Assembly: GCA_030220185.1 (NCBI GenBank)
Contig: JASPKZ010005709.1
Location: forward strand, 270,001-334,000
DNA length: 64,000 bases
Direction: 5' to 3'
Source: Diploptera punctata
Lineage: Eukaryota; Arthropoda; Insecta; Blattodea; Blaberidae
A program made the translations under genes and the position numbers. The notes below the pieces were generated by a model. The model worked only from the letters and a program-made list of their open reading frames with translations. It made no database searches and was not told the DNA's origin. Shown piece by piece: positions 1 to 9,596 of the stretch (position 1 is its first letter; each line of letters begins with the position of its first letter).

Positions 1-218
1 GGTTAATATTTGTATAGAGAAGGCCTTCAGTGCCATTGTAGATGCTGGTGATGGATAACTTCCGAAAGGCCTACATTTTTAATGGTTGACTATGTTCTAG
101 AAGTAGAAGTTATATTTGAGGAACGTCTTGACACAACAGGTACGAATTTTATAATTTTAATATTTTAGATGAAGATTGACTTGATCGATGGATTTTTCTA
201 TTCTAAAAAATACAGTGA

Positions 219-287
219 ACCCGCCCGGATTAGAACCCGCGGCCCTCGGGAATAGAAGCAATCAACATAAGCACAAGACCACCATGG
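219..287 (-). repeat. tRNA-like relic
   Basis: On the minus strand this reads as a tRNA-like 3' half: a B-box-like GGTTCTAATCC with GC-rich T-arm flanks, preceded by GGTGGTCTTGTGC, which resembles a degraded A box. It abuts a dinucleotide array, as SINE or tRNA-like insertions often do. It is too degraded for a functional tRNA. It may belong to one of the tRNA-like cassettes found elsewhere in the window. Confidence 0.35.
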
Positions 288-290
288 CCG

Positions 291-294
<4 letters not shown>

Positions 295-347
<53 letters not shown>
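295..347. repeat. (AC)n(AT)n microsatellite
   Basis: A pure AC array runs directly into a pure AT array. The same compound AC/AT structure recurs at 634-681 and 54599-54651. The short ORFs crossing it (TH and IY repeats) are artefacts. Confidence 0.95.
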
Positions 348-348
<1 letters not shown>

Positions 349-637
349 CTTCTACTTCTTCTTCTTCTTCTTCTTCTTCACTTCATGGGCTAGGCATAAA
401 TTGCCTGTTCCGCCTCACAGTTGTTCTGTCCATCTTTTCACTGGCCTTCCTACATTCCTTGAACCTGTTAACATTCATTCTTTCCACATGTGTAAGCCAT
501 TTCTCTCTATATTCTCTGATTTTCTCATTCAATGGATATATATTTAATTCTGTTCTTATATCTTCATTCCTTATCCAATCCAATCTTGTGCAGCCTTTTG
601 TTCTTCTAAGGAAGTTCATTTCTGTGCTTTGTACACA
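349..637 (-). pseudogene. LINE-D 3' end fragment
   Basis: The minus strand encodes MNFLRRTKGCTRLDWIRNED followed by an EKWLTHVERM-like stretch. This is the C-terminal tail typical of non-LTR retrotransposon polyproteins downstream of the RT domain (…RRxxGCTR…H..RM…). The (TTC)n run at about 349-381 is the (GAA)n 3' tail of the copy, so it is a 5'-truncated insertion on the minus strand. The reverse transcriptase core is absent. A second member of the family lies at 1681-2365. Confidence 0.75.
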
Positions 638-646
638 CACACACAC

Positions 647-681
<35 letters not shown>
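634..681. repeat. (AC)n(AT)n microsatellite
   Basis: Compound AC then AT array that separates the LINE-D fragment from the S1 SINE. Confidence 0.9.
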
Positions 682-683
<2 letters not shown>

Positions 684-955
684 TTAAGAGACCCTTGGGG
701 TAGTAGGAGGTTAAGGCTCCCACTTTTTCTAGACAATCGACACTTGGTGTTAGCCTGGTTATCAGTCCTGCGTGGCGGCCGCCTTTACCCCCAGAAATAG
801 CGTTTGGTACTCATTTCCGTTAGAGGCTGAGTCGACCTCAGGGCCATAACGCCGCCAGATGGTTTGGATCAGTTTAAAAATCCTGACCCCACCGAGACTC
901 GAAATCTCGACCTTCCGGCTTGTAGCGTAGTAACCCAACCTTTACAATTAAATGA
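682..955 (-). mobile_element. SINE S1 (tRNA-derived), diverged copy
   Basis: The copy matches the S1 copies at 1874-2177, 38962-39263 and 45122-45435. On the minus strand the 5' end is tRNA-like (degraded B box near 903-915) and the body shares the CTCAGCCTCTAACGGAAATG block with the other copies. This copy lacks the cleanest tRNA head, carries several substitutions and has lost an obvious TSD. Confidence 0.8.
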
Positions 956-959
956 AGAA

Positions 960-1086
960 AATAAATACGAGAAGTAGATTATACAGGGGATGATTGGAAA
1001 ACATTAGCTCAGGATAGGGATGTATGGAGAGCTTATGTCATGAACTTACGGGTTCGATAATGCCAGTGAGTTAATACATACTCCAT
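960..1086 (+). pseudogene. LINE-A 3' terminal fragment
   Basis: Encodes the end of the LINE-A ORF (DYTGDDWKTLAQDRDVWRAY) followed by the family's terminal GGTTCGATAATGCCAGTGAGT. Only about 120 bp survive. A small deletion removes the usual RAAMN residues. Confidence 0.8.
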
Positions 1087-1680
1087 AAACCTGGACCATA
1101 AATTGGATGTCCTGAGGAATTCGGTTAGTTTCCGCAGTTCCTACGCGACGGATTTTTATTCAATAAACATTGACTATGCACACTACATAAAATAAATAAT
1201 AAAACTTGAATAATATATGTTGTAGTTTGTATGAACACGTGTCGGTCATCAAGGAAAACGCATCTTGTACATGTTGTAGCTAATTAAGATGTGCACGCCA
1301 TCGCTCGGCGCATTAACGAACTTTGTTTTTCGAAATGTCCGGGTTCCCTGAGGGGCCATACGTCGGGGCGTAATGGTCCAAAGCCCACCCCCTTCCAAAC
1401 TTCTCCCTTTCCCGTCCCCAGACGCTCATCAGACCGCTACAGTTTCGCTAGTTTAACTTATCTCCCGCCAGGCAGCGCTGGGGATAGGGGGGGATAGGGT
1501 TAGTAATGAATGTCACGCAACAATGAAACTCCCGATTTTCTTGTGATCGGAATTTGTCTTCAGGTGAATATCCAATTCCATCCATCTTTAAGCCTTAAAT
1601 TGGCAATGTATCCTATAGGAAACGTGAAATGATTTAATGTATTTGTTATTTTTAATCAAACAAAATTAAAATTTATAAAA
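1087..1680. other. Unassigned, with a GC-rich patch
   Basis: No element is recognised. A patch at about 1285-1500 is clearly more GC- and CpG-rich than its surroundings and includes GGGGATAGGGGGGGATAGGG. The ORF across it shows no recognisable domain. It could be an old repeat or a fragment of a CpG-rich unique region. Confidence 0.4.
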
Positions 1681-2365
1681 CAATGGCTGTCCCTGTCCTT
1701 TTGTATGGGAGTGAATCTTGGATTACCACTACCAAACAAGAAAGTAAAATCCAAGCAGCCGAGATGAAATTTTTAAGAAGAGTAAAAGGCTGCACTAGAA
1801 TGGACCAGATTAGAAACGAGGATATCCGTGAAGAACTGCAGATCTACTCCATAAAAAACAGATATTTAACAACAAGTATAGTAAAGTATTCCCACAACAG
1901 GCCTCAGGAGTCCCTTGGGGTAGTGGGAGGTTAAGGCTCCCACTATTTCTAGACAATCGGCACTTGATGTCAGCCGGGTTGTCAGCCCTGCGTGACGGCC
2001 GCCTTTACCCCAGAACAAGCGTCTGGTACTCATTTCCGTTAGAGGCTGAGTCGAACCCAGGGCCATAGTGCCGCCAGAAGGTTTGGGTCAGTTTAAAAAT
2101 CCTGACCCCACCGGGACTTCAACCCTCGACCTTCCGGCTTGTAGCTCAGTGCCTTAACCACTACGCTACGGCGTGCCGATACAGTGGAAGTAACATGTAG
2201 AAAGAATGGAAGAAGGTAGATTACCAAATAAAATCTTGCATTATTTTCCAAGAGGGAGAAGAGATGTCGGACGTCCTCGGAAGAGATGGTCTTAGATCTA
2301 TTAGTGAAGAGGGAACAGGCAACTCTTGCCTAAACCCGGAAGTGAAGAAGAAGAAGAAGTTATTT
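1681..2365 (+). pseudogene. LINE-D copy split by SINE S1
   Basis: Encodes LLYGSESWITTTKQESKIQA and then EMKFLRRVKGCTRMDQIRNE, the post-RT C-terminal region of a LINE. After a SINE S1 insertion (1874-2177) the LINE resumes at 2178, ending in CCTAAACCCGGAAGTGAAGA and a (GAA)n tail near 2345-2360. It is 5'-truncated, with no RT catalytic motif, and the frame is broken in the distal part. Confidence 0.75.
1874..2177 (-). mobile_element. SINE S1 inserted in LINE-D
   Basis: Minus-strand SINE. The tRNA-like head (GGCACGCCGTAGCGTAGTGG, A box; GGTCGAGGGTTGAAGTCC, B box) is at the right end and the CTTTAC-type 3' tail is at the left. It splits the LINE-D copy, so it is younger. No convincing TSD was seen. 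Confidence 0.85.
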
Positions 2366-2546
2366 TTAATAAAACAGAAGAAAACGAACGAGAAGGAACT
2401 ACCTAAAGTGTGTGTCGAATTACACAATAAACCAGATAGGCCTAACAGTAGTTATACATGATTTTGTTTTCACTGCTGTCCGCCACATTTAAATAACTAA
2501 CACGAGAAATTTGTGTTTTGCCAATTTAAGGGATAGTCAGTACATA

Positions 2547-3207
2547 ATTTAAATTTGATAGCCCAGAAATATTCAATAGAAGTATCTACCAATAAAATTA
2601 AAATAATGGTATTTTGTGGAAAATCCCCAATACCAAGCAAAATGTGTTTAAATAACAAAATTTTAGAGAGAGTTAATGAGTTTACTTATTTGGGATATAA
2701 ACTCTCTTTTGCTGAAAATTTGGATTTATCAGAGAAAATTGTGAAATTCAACAAATCAATGGGAATCATTAATAGAGTTTAAAACCTTCATTAGTGCAAA
2801 AATCAATTCGTACTCGTCTTTATCAAATAATAGCTCGACCAGTCCTATGTTATGGGAGTGAAGCGTGGACTGTAAGGACGAGAGATGAAAGCAGACTAAC
2901 AGCTTGTGAGATGAAATTTATGCGCCGAACAGCTGGCTACACCAAATGGGATCCAAAGAAAAATGTAGAAATCCTTCAAGAATTTAATGTGTCACCAATA
3001 CTGGACTACATCTCCAGATATCAGCTAAACTGGAAGGAACATGTCTCAAGAATGGCTAGATCCAGGATCCCCAAGGCAATAATGAACTACTGTCCAAATG
3101 GGAAACGGTCACTTGGTCGACCTATGAAAAGATGGCACGAAAACCGCTTTCTCAGGCCGTAACAGTTCTTCTAGGACTAATACCTGGCTGGATGATGATG
3201 ATGATCT
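2547..3207 (+). pseudogene. LINE-C 3' half
   Basis: Encodes TNKIKIMVFCGKSPIPSKMC, then a stop, then a second open stretch with GSEAWTVRTRDESRLTACEM, KFMRRTAGYTKWDPKKNVEI and a final GKRSLGRPMKRWHENRFLRP. These match LINE-C at 18618-19589 (MRFMRRTAGYTRWD, GRRSLGRPMKRW). The copy starts downstream of the RT FADD motif, contains a stop near 2780, and ends in a (GAT)n tail at about 3192-3205. Confidence 0.85.
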
Positions 3208-3226
3208 AATTAACACTCAATTTTAC

Positions 3227-3837
3227 TTACTTACTTACCCACTGGCACTATCGAACCCGTAGGTTCATGGCCGCGCGGACATAAGCTCTCCATACATGCC
3301 TATCCTGAGCTAATGCTTTCCAATCATTTTTTGTATAATCTACTTCCCTCAAATCACAGTTAATGTTATTCTCCCACCTCATTATTGGTCTACCAACTGG
3401 GCGTTTTCCCTCTGGCTTTCCTACAATAAGCTTCCATGCAAGTCTTTCATTCCCCATATGTGCAACATGTCCTCTAGTGCCCCGCTATTGTATAAAGTCC
3501 TAACATTCCATGTTCCTAGGAACATGTTCCCTGTGTTTGAGCCTTTGGCATGGGTTCCCTGAAGTAGTCCCCGCCCCGAGAACCGAATGGGGGACTATTT
3601 AACCTCCGGAAAATGTTACCCCAGTTGAACCCATGTCCGCATTTCTTGACAGTTGTATTTTTACGGTGAAAGATCGTCACTCTTTCGCCCAAGGTACTTT
3701 TTTCGTCTGGCTTATCACCTTCGACCAGTCCGGCATGGGTAACCCTATCGGCAGCAATGCTACCGCCGGGATAGCTCTCAGGATCATTTAAGCACGCAAG
3801 CCACTCCACCACGACAAGGTAAAGATACCATGGAGGG
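3227..3837 (-). mobile_element. LINE-A, internally deleted copy with 15-bp TSD
   Basis: Minus-strand LINE-A. The 3' end (3227-3480) carries the (GTAA)n tail and GHVAHMGNER coding. This joins directly to a 5' segment (3481-3837) that starts CCATGGTATCTTTACC and encodes SIAADRVTHAGLVEGDKPDE. The direct repeat AACACTCAATTTTAC at 3212-3226 and 3838-3852 flanks the whole unit. It therefore inserted as one piece that lacks the RT region. The same 5' segment and end occur at 4087-4811 with a different internal junction. Confidence 0.85.
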
Positions 3838-4086
3838 AACACTCAATTTTACCTTTTTAATTTACATACCCCAGTATTATGTCAGATAAAATTGCATAAT
3901 ACCCAAGCGACGCTATTTTTCAACCCACACATTATCTGATACACTTGGGTACAATATTGAATGAATACAATTCATTGGAAGAAGAAGTTAAACAAGAAAT
4001 TGTAAATGGAAATAAGGTGTATTATGCACATTTAACATTAGTTAAAAGTAAACTAATATCTAAATCCGCCAAACTAAGATTATATA

Positions 4087-4811
4087 CTTACTTACTCACT
4101 GGCACTATCGAACCCGTAGGTTCATGGCCGCGCGGACATAAGCTCTCCATACATCCCTATCCTGAGCTAATGCTTTCCAATCATTTCCTGTATAGTCTAC
4201 TTCCCTCAAATCATAGTTAATGTTGTTCTCCCACCTCATTCTTGGTCTACCAACTGGGCGTTTTCCTTCTGGCTTTCCTACAAGAAGTTTCCATGCACGT
4301 CTTTAATTCCCCATACGTGCAACGTGTCCTGCCCATCGCAGTCTACGGGACTTAACTGTTCTGTATTATATATCGCTTCCTATAAAGACCATGTAGTTCA
4401 TTGGTTATGTAGGTTTCTCCATTCACCTGTCTGTTCATCTCTCTTTGGTCCAAAAATTTTCCTAAGACCTTTATTCTCAAATACTCGTAATCTCCTTCCT
4501 CCCTTAAAGTAAGAGTCCTTTGGGCATGGGTTCCCTGAAAGTAGTCCCCGCCCGGAGAACCGAATGGGGGGACTAATTGACCTCCGGAAAATTTTACCCC
4601 AGTAGAACCCATGTCCGCATTTCTTGACGGTTGTATTTTTACGGTGAAAGATCGTCACTCTTTCGACCAAGGTACTTATTTCGTCTGGCTTATCACCTTC
4701 GACCAGTCCGGCATGGGTAACCCTATCGGCAGCAATGCTACCGCCGGCATAGCACTCAGGATCATTTAAGCACACAAGCCACTCCACCACGACAAGGTAA
4801 AGATACCATGG
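4087..4811 (-). mobile_element. LINE-A, internally deleted copy with 10-bp TSD
   Basis: Flanked by AGATTATATA at 4077-4086 and 4812-4821. On the minus strand the 5' segment (VEWLVCLNDPECYAGGSIAA, HAGLVEGDKPDE) is joined at about 4515 to the LINE-A 3' part (RVFENKGLRKIFGPKRDEQT through the terminal GGTTCGATAGTGCCAGTGAG and GTAA tail). RT motifs are missing. It shares both ends with the 3227-3837 copy, so the two look like independently deleted, still mobilised derivatives of a full-length LINE-A. Confidence 0.87.
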
Positions 4812-4976
4812 AGATTATATAAAAACACTAATAAAACCAATAGTAACTTATGCAAGTGAAACATGGACTCTGAAAGAGCCAATCAAACAAAAGAGTTAAT
4901 TTTCGAAATAAAGATACTTAGAAACATGTATGGTCCAAATAAAGGACCAGACCAAACTTGGGAAATGAAAACAAAT

Positions 4977-5311
4977 CCATCCATAATAATTCTGCCAGAG
5001 GGCAGATCTTTCACTGCAATCATAGCATTTTCATGCTATGCTTTGCAGTTTTTACTAGGGAATTATAGGTGTGGTAGCTTCCCGTTACTTTCCATGCCCG
5101 TGAAGGATGATGATGATGATAATGATAAGGATGATGATGATGACCGGATGATTTTCGGGGACCGTTGAGTCCTACGTTCCTGACATTTCTCTTACAGGTG
5201 AGGAAAAACCCCGAAAAAACCTCACCCAGGAGCCTGTCCCGACCGGGAATCGAACCCGGGCCCGCTACGTGACAAGGCAGCACGCTACCTCGAGACCACA
5301 GCGGTGGACTG
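4977..5311 (-). mobile_element. SINE S3 (tRNA-derived) with 8-bp TSD
   Basis: On the minus strand the head is tRNA-like: CCGCTGTGGTCTCGAGGTAG (A box region) and GGGTTCGATTCCCGG (B box). A body with GAGGTTTTTTCGGGGTTTTT follows, then a CATCATCATCATCC-type run. AAACAAAT at 4969-4976 and 5312-5319 flanks it inside LINE-B. A second, plus-strand copy is at 29037-29250. Confidence 0.85.
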
Positions 5312-5654
5312 AAACAAATAGTGAATTAAATAATATAATTAAAAATCAAAATATAATGAATCATATCAGATCTCTTAGGATTGGATGGTTTGGGTCATCT
5401 GATAAGAGTGGATCAACAGAGATTGGTTAAAAAAGTATGTAGGCCAAAAATGGAAGCCTACCGGAACTAGAGCCGTTGGTAGACCTAAGATGAGATAACA
5501 GGACGATGTTTAGGAGTATTTAAAGAAGATGGGGTGACAACCTGAAATTGGCAGAAGATAGAAGAGTCTGGAGGAAGATTATTGAGAAGACCAAAACATT
5601 TAATTTTGAAGTTGTAGTGCCTTAAGATGTTTTCATTTCAAAAATTTCAAATCA

Positions 5655-5960
5655 ATATAATAACACTGGTCAACATGATTTTTGTCTCATGAGTACCAAT
5701 AGTTGTACTTAATAAAGTTTTTTATCGTGTTTTCAAATATGTATTCGGAATTTCTCCATCACCCACAGTTTTTTTTTTATTTCAATTTCAATTGATGGAT
5801 TTAATAATTATTATTTTTTAATAAACTTTTTTCGTCCATTGGCGCAGTGAGAGATGAACACGGGGAACACTTTCATCGGGAGATTTCAGCTATGGAAAAG
5901 AGATATCAAGGAAAATGGAATCCTAATATGCTGGCCGATTATTTTTGGACCATTAAGAGG
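5655..5960 (+). pseudogene. Fragment of a conserved transposon-associated protein (HFHREI/EKRYQGKW family)
   Basis: Encodes DEHGEHFHREISAMEKRYQG, then KWNPNMLADYFWTIKRDV. I recognise this motif set (DEHGE.FH, EKRYQGKW, LADYCW.LKRD) as recurrent in uncharacterised arthropod proteins, but I cannot name a function. A homologous, stop-interrupted copy is at 17620-18115 on the minus strand. Both share an upstream terminus, TAACACTGGTCAACA (here near 5661). The fragment is cut off at about 5960 by LINE-A sequence. Confidence 0.6.
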
Positions 5961-6692
5961 GATGTCAATAAAACTAAATATATGGTCACACATAGAAATC
6001 CATTAAATAATGGAAATGGACAGCTAATGAACAAATGAGGGAAATTTTGAGGAAGTGCCTGAATTCAAATACCTAGGAACAATAATCACAAATAGGAATG
6101 AGATGCACAAAGAAATTAAACATAGGCTCAATTCTGGAAATGCATGCTATTATGCCTTGCAGAGACTCTTGATGTCCCAACTCCTTTCAAAAAACGTTAA
6201 ACTGAAATATATAAAACAATTATTCTACCAGTTATATTATATGGTGCGAAACATGGACTCTTACTTTAAGAGAAGAAAGGAGATTACAAGTATTTGAGAA
6301 TAAAGTACTTAGGAAAATTTTTGGACCAAAGAGAGATGAACAGACAGGTGAATGGAGAAGACTGCATAACAATGAACTACATGGTCTTTACAGGAAGCCA
6401 AATATAATAAGAACAGTTAAGTCTCGTAGACTGCGATGGGCAGGACATGTTGCACGTATGGGGAATGAAAGACTTGCACGGAAGCTTCTTGTAGGAAAGC
6501 CAGAGGGAAAACGCCCAGTTGGTAGACCAATAATGAGGTGGGAGAATAACATTAACTATGATTTGAGGGAAGTAGATTATACAGGGAATGATTGGAAAGC
6601 ATTAGCTCAGGATAGGGATGTATGGAGAGCTTATGTCCGTGCGGCCATGAACCTACGGGTTCGATAGTGCCAGTGAGTAAGTAAGTAAGTAA
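5961..6692 (+). pseudogene. LINE-A copy, 5'-truncated
   Basis: Begins after the RT YADD motif with NKTKYMVTHRNPLNNGNGQL and continues through EFKYLGTIITNRNEMHKEIK, GPKRDEQTGEWRR and GNERLARKLLVGKPEGKRPV to the RAAMNLRVR stop and a (GTAA)n tail. One-base frameshifts near 6038, 6210 and 6297 split the frame. It is otherwise close to the other copies, so fairly recent. Confidence 0.9.
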
Positions 6693-6961
6693 GTTCCATA
6701 GGCGAAATATAGCAGAAAATCGTAATTTCTTACTTTCTAGGTGAGTCCGAATATGTGTAGTTACGAATGTAAAAAAATATTACAGTGTTTGAAATTATTA
6801 TAAATGCCTGTCTCTCGGAAACCTTGCGTGATGGAGAAAACCCGATATCATATTTGAATTCAGGAGAAAAAAATACTATCAGAATCACATATTTCTCTTT
6901 CTGAGACAAAAAAAAATATTTTTGTTGCTCAGTATAATCAAATTTCAAATTAATAGGCATA

Positions 6962-7160
6962 TAACAAAACGGTTTGGCCACTTGAAGAGGATGAATAAAG
7001 ATAGATTCCCAGTTAGGAGTTTGGAGTGGCTTCCAAATCGGAGGAAAAGAAGAGGGAGACCTAAGAAGACATGAACAGAGGGAATTACGAATCTGATGAA
7101 AGACAGAGGATGGAAGGATAGAGATGAATGAAGACAATCAAAACTTAATATTCGACAAGG
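6962..7160 (+). pseudogene. LINE C-terminal relic
   Basis: Translation gives RFGHLKRMNKDRFPVRSLEW then RRKRRGRPKKT, a stop and KDRGWKDRDE. The H..RM … RGRPK pattern is the usual tail of LINE polyproteins. It does not clearly belong to families A to D. Confidence 0.55.
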
Positions 7161-7204
7161 AAGATGTATAAAGGTAGATGAAGAAAAAAATTATTGAAAA
7201 TGGT

Positions 7205-7550
7205 TATTCAATTTTACACTAACTTACTGGCACTATCGAACCCGTAGGTTCATGGCCGCGCGGACATAAGATCCTGAGCTAAAATGTTTTCCAATCATCC
7301 TCTATATATTCTACTTCCCTCAAATCATGGTTAATGTTATTCTCCCACCTTATTCTTGGTCTACCAACCGGCCGCTTTTTTCTTTGTTTTTCCTGCAAGG
7401 AGTTTCCAAGCCTCTCTTTCATTTCCCATTCGTGCTATGTCATGCCCATGAGACATTTTTTTAACTATTCTTATTATATTTGGTTTCCTATAAAAATTAA
7501 GTAGCTCACTGTTTGTAGTCTTCAAGGACTCATGGCAGAGAATCCCCAAA
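7205..7550 (-). pseudogene. LINE-A 3' fragment, diverged
   Basis: Minus strand ends in GGTTCGATAGTGCCAGTAAG and encodes GHDIARMGNEREAWKLLAGK with small deletions compared with younger copies (part of the ALAQDRDVWRAY region is missing). No intact frame. Confidence 0.8.
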
Positions 7551-8235
7551 AATCGAATCGGGCAAATTAATTGTATATATAAATTAGAAACTCAAAGTAA
7601 CTTTTAAAAAATATATAACAAACTTATTCAGTAAGACTTACCTCTAAGCAGGATGACTGAAAACAAAATTACCACAAACTACTTTCCATATACCAACACA
7701 TCGGATATTTTATATTCTTGGCATTTCCAACAAACTATAATAATTAAAAGTAAATGCTTATGGAATTACGTTTGTCCCGATATTCTAAGCTTTAAAGAAA
7801 CGGATATATTTTTCTATATTTTAATAATTCCCGTTTTGGCTAGTGAAATCGCAACGATTATTCACAGAACGCGGAAAGAACCGTAGCTTAAAAATTATAA
7901 CACAAGGGTGAAGCACTAATCAATTTTGAACTAAAACCAAGTTAGCCAACGTAAACATTCCGAAACTAGCTACTTATTGATTTCTAGTGTAATTACGTAA
8001 CTTTTAACTACCAATATCTCTCCTTTTCTTAAACAAATAAGACCATAACATATTAATTTACTTTTAGTAAAAACTAACAACTGTTAATACTTTGAGAAAT
8101 GGATGAAAATTAAAATATATGGGATTCCACTCATCAATACCAGCGATCATTTATCACATTCGATTTTTATACGATTTCGATTTCATCTTTTTTTAAATGG
8201 TTCTGAACTTTTTTATGGTCACAAAACTATATACA
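7551..8235. other. Unassigned AT-rich sequence
   Basis: No recognisable coding, repeat or RNA feature was found. The 77-codon ORF at 7653-7886 has no domain that I recognise. Confidence 0.4.
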
Positions 8236-9440
8236 CCGAGTCCACAAATTTAGTATCATACGAGTACTTTAAACTACTACTATGTCATCATCATCATCAT
8301 AGTACATTCACGAATTTAGGCCATTTGTTGACCTGTTTCGGCCTCAAGAGAACACCATCCAGAAGTCTTTTGAGTGGACGTCCTGGTCTTCTTCTTCCTG
8401 CAGGTTGATATCTTAACATTAGTTTGGGTATTCTGTGATCTTCCATTCGATGAACATGTTGTATCCATCTTGACTTATAATCAGAAATTTTGTTTTCTAA
8501 AGATTCCATGTGTAATTCTTCTAAGATGTCTTCATTTTTGTGATCTAGTAGTGTGTATCCTGCAGTCCTCCGAAGGTATCTCATTTCAGCAGATCTAAGT
8601 CTCTATATATCCTTCTGTTTCAACGTCCATACTTCGCTACCATACAAAAGAGTTGGAAGAGCCAGTGTTTTATACACTTTCAGTCTTGAATGCTTTTGGA
8701 CTAACTGTGGCTTGAAGATAGAATTTATTAACCCTAAAATTCTTAAAAATTTAGATATTTTTGAATTTACATCCTTTTCTTCTTCATATGAGATATTGCA
8801 TCCTAGATATGTAAAATTATTCACTTGCTCCAAAATTGTATTGTCCAGTACAATTTTACTTCTGACAGGATCTACACCTTGAAATGCCATAATTTTTGTT
8901 TTTTCTGTAGATATCTTTAATCTATATTCTTCTGTAATTTTGTTAAGTTCATACAGACCTTTCTGTAGATTATCTTCGGAATTTGCTATTATTATTTGGT
9001 CATCTGCAAACAATAGGGTGTTTAATTTTCAATTTTCTGATATTCTTATTCCAAATTTATATGTTTTGTTCCAGCAACATACTACTATGTCGCTTTGGAT
9101 AATCGTATCTAAATGAAATAATTGACAATCAAAAGAGAAATTCAAAAAAATTTTGCTATACCTCATAGACATTGAATGTGGCCCCCAAGAGTAACGCTGC
9201 AGACATCGCTGTCTGCTAGATATCCAACAATGAACCCATATCGACTACAAAAAAACATGATTAAATTTAGTTTAGTTCATATATTGTTGTCCATTATTCT
9301 CCATTGTTGACATTGTTAACACACACAAAACTTTTCGAGTTTTTCTTTTGATTGTCACCAATTTCATTTAGATACAATTATCCAATGCGACGTAATAGTA
9401 GTTTAAAGTATGATACTATATTTGTGGACACACACACATA
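8236..9440. mobile_element. MITE-like TIR element, split by LINE-C'
   Basis: The left arm (8236-8286, continued at 9080-9135) and the right arm (about 9345-9440) are inverted repeats of about 95 bp. They share TCCACAAAT, AGTATCATAC, ACTTTAAACTACTA, TTGGATAAT and GTATCTAAATGAAAT. The left arm is interrupted by LINE-C' with a 12-bp TSD. Once the LINE is removed, the element is about 400 bp with no ORF, as expected for a MITE. TSD and superfamily are undetermined. Confidence 0.7.
8287..9079 (-). mobile_element. LINE-C' copy with RT motif and 12-bp TSD
   Basis: The minus strand encodes LFADDQIIIANSEDNLQKGL (RT motif F-A-D-D), KISTEKTKIMAFQGVDPVRS, FTYLGCNISYEEEKD, YGSEVWTLKQKDI and, after a frameshift, MRYLRRTAGYTLLDHKNEDI and RRRPGRPLKRLLDGVLLRP. 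The tail is (GAT)n, seen as CATCATCATCATCAT at 8287. TACTACTATGTC at 8275-8286 and 9080-9091 flanks it. 5'-truncated just upstream of FADD. Confidence 0.87.
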
Positions 9441-9501
9441 CATATATATATTTTACTGATATTGCGAAGATTCAAAATAAGAATTTCAAATTCCCAAAAT
9501 A

Positions 9502-9595
9502 ATTAACTCACTGGCTCTATTCAACATGGAGCTTCCCTTGCTATAGGCTACGATCCTATCCTGAGCTAATATTTTTTCAATCATTTCAGTGTAAT
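9502..9595 (-). pseudogene. LINE-A 3' relic
   Basis: Degenerate match to the LINE-A 3' end: the ACTGGCACTATCGAAC-type start and the TATCCTGAGCTAAT block are recognisable. No frame remains. Confidence 0.55.
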
Positions 9596-9596
9596 T

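Larger units (their letters stand above)
3930..5640 (+). pseudogene. LINE-B copy with two nested insertions
   Basis: Three pieces of one LINE read in order: GTILNEYNSLEEEVKQEIVN and KSKLISKSAKLRLY up to 4086; then TPIVTYASETWTL-like and LRNMYGPNKGPDQTWEMK (4812-4976); then NQ/GRPKMR-like coding and a 3' end at TGCCTTAAGATG (5320-5630). They are separated by an internally deleted LINE-A (4087-4811) and SINE S3 (4977-5311), both with TSDs. It is 5'-truncated after the RT core. The minus-strand sister copy is at 9597-10455. Confidence 0.85.

Noticed and set aside
188..800. ORFs with THTHTH and IYIYIY runs
   Set aside because: Products of AC and AT microsatellites. Only the short LINE-D segment on the minus strand is real coding history.
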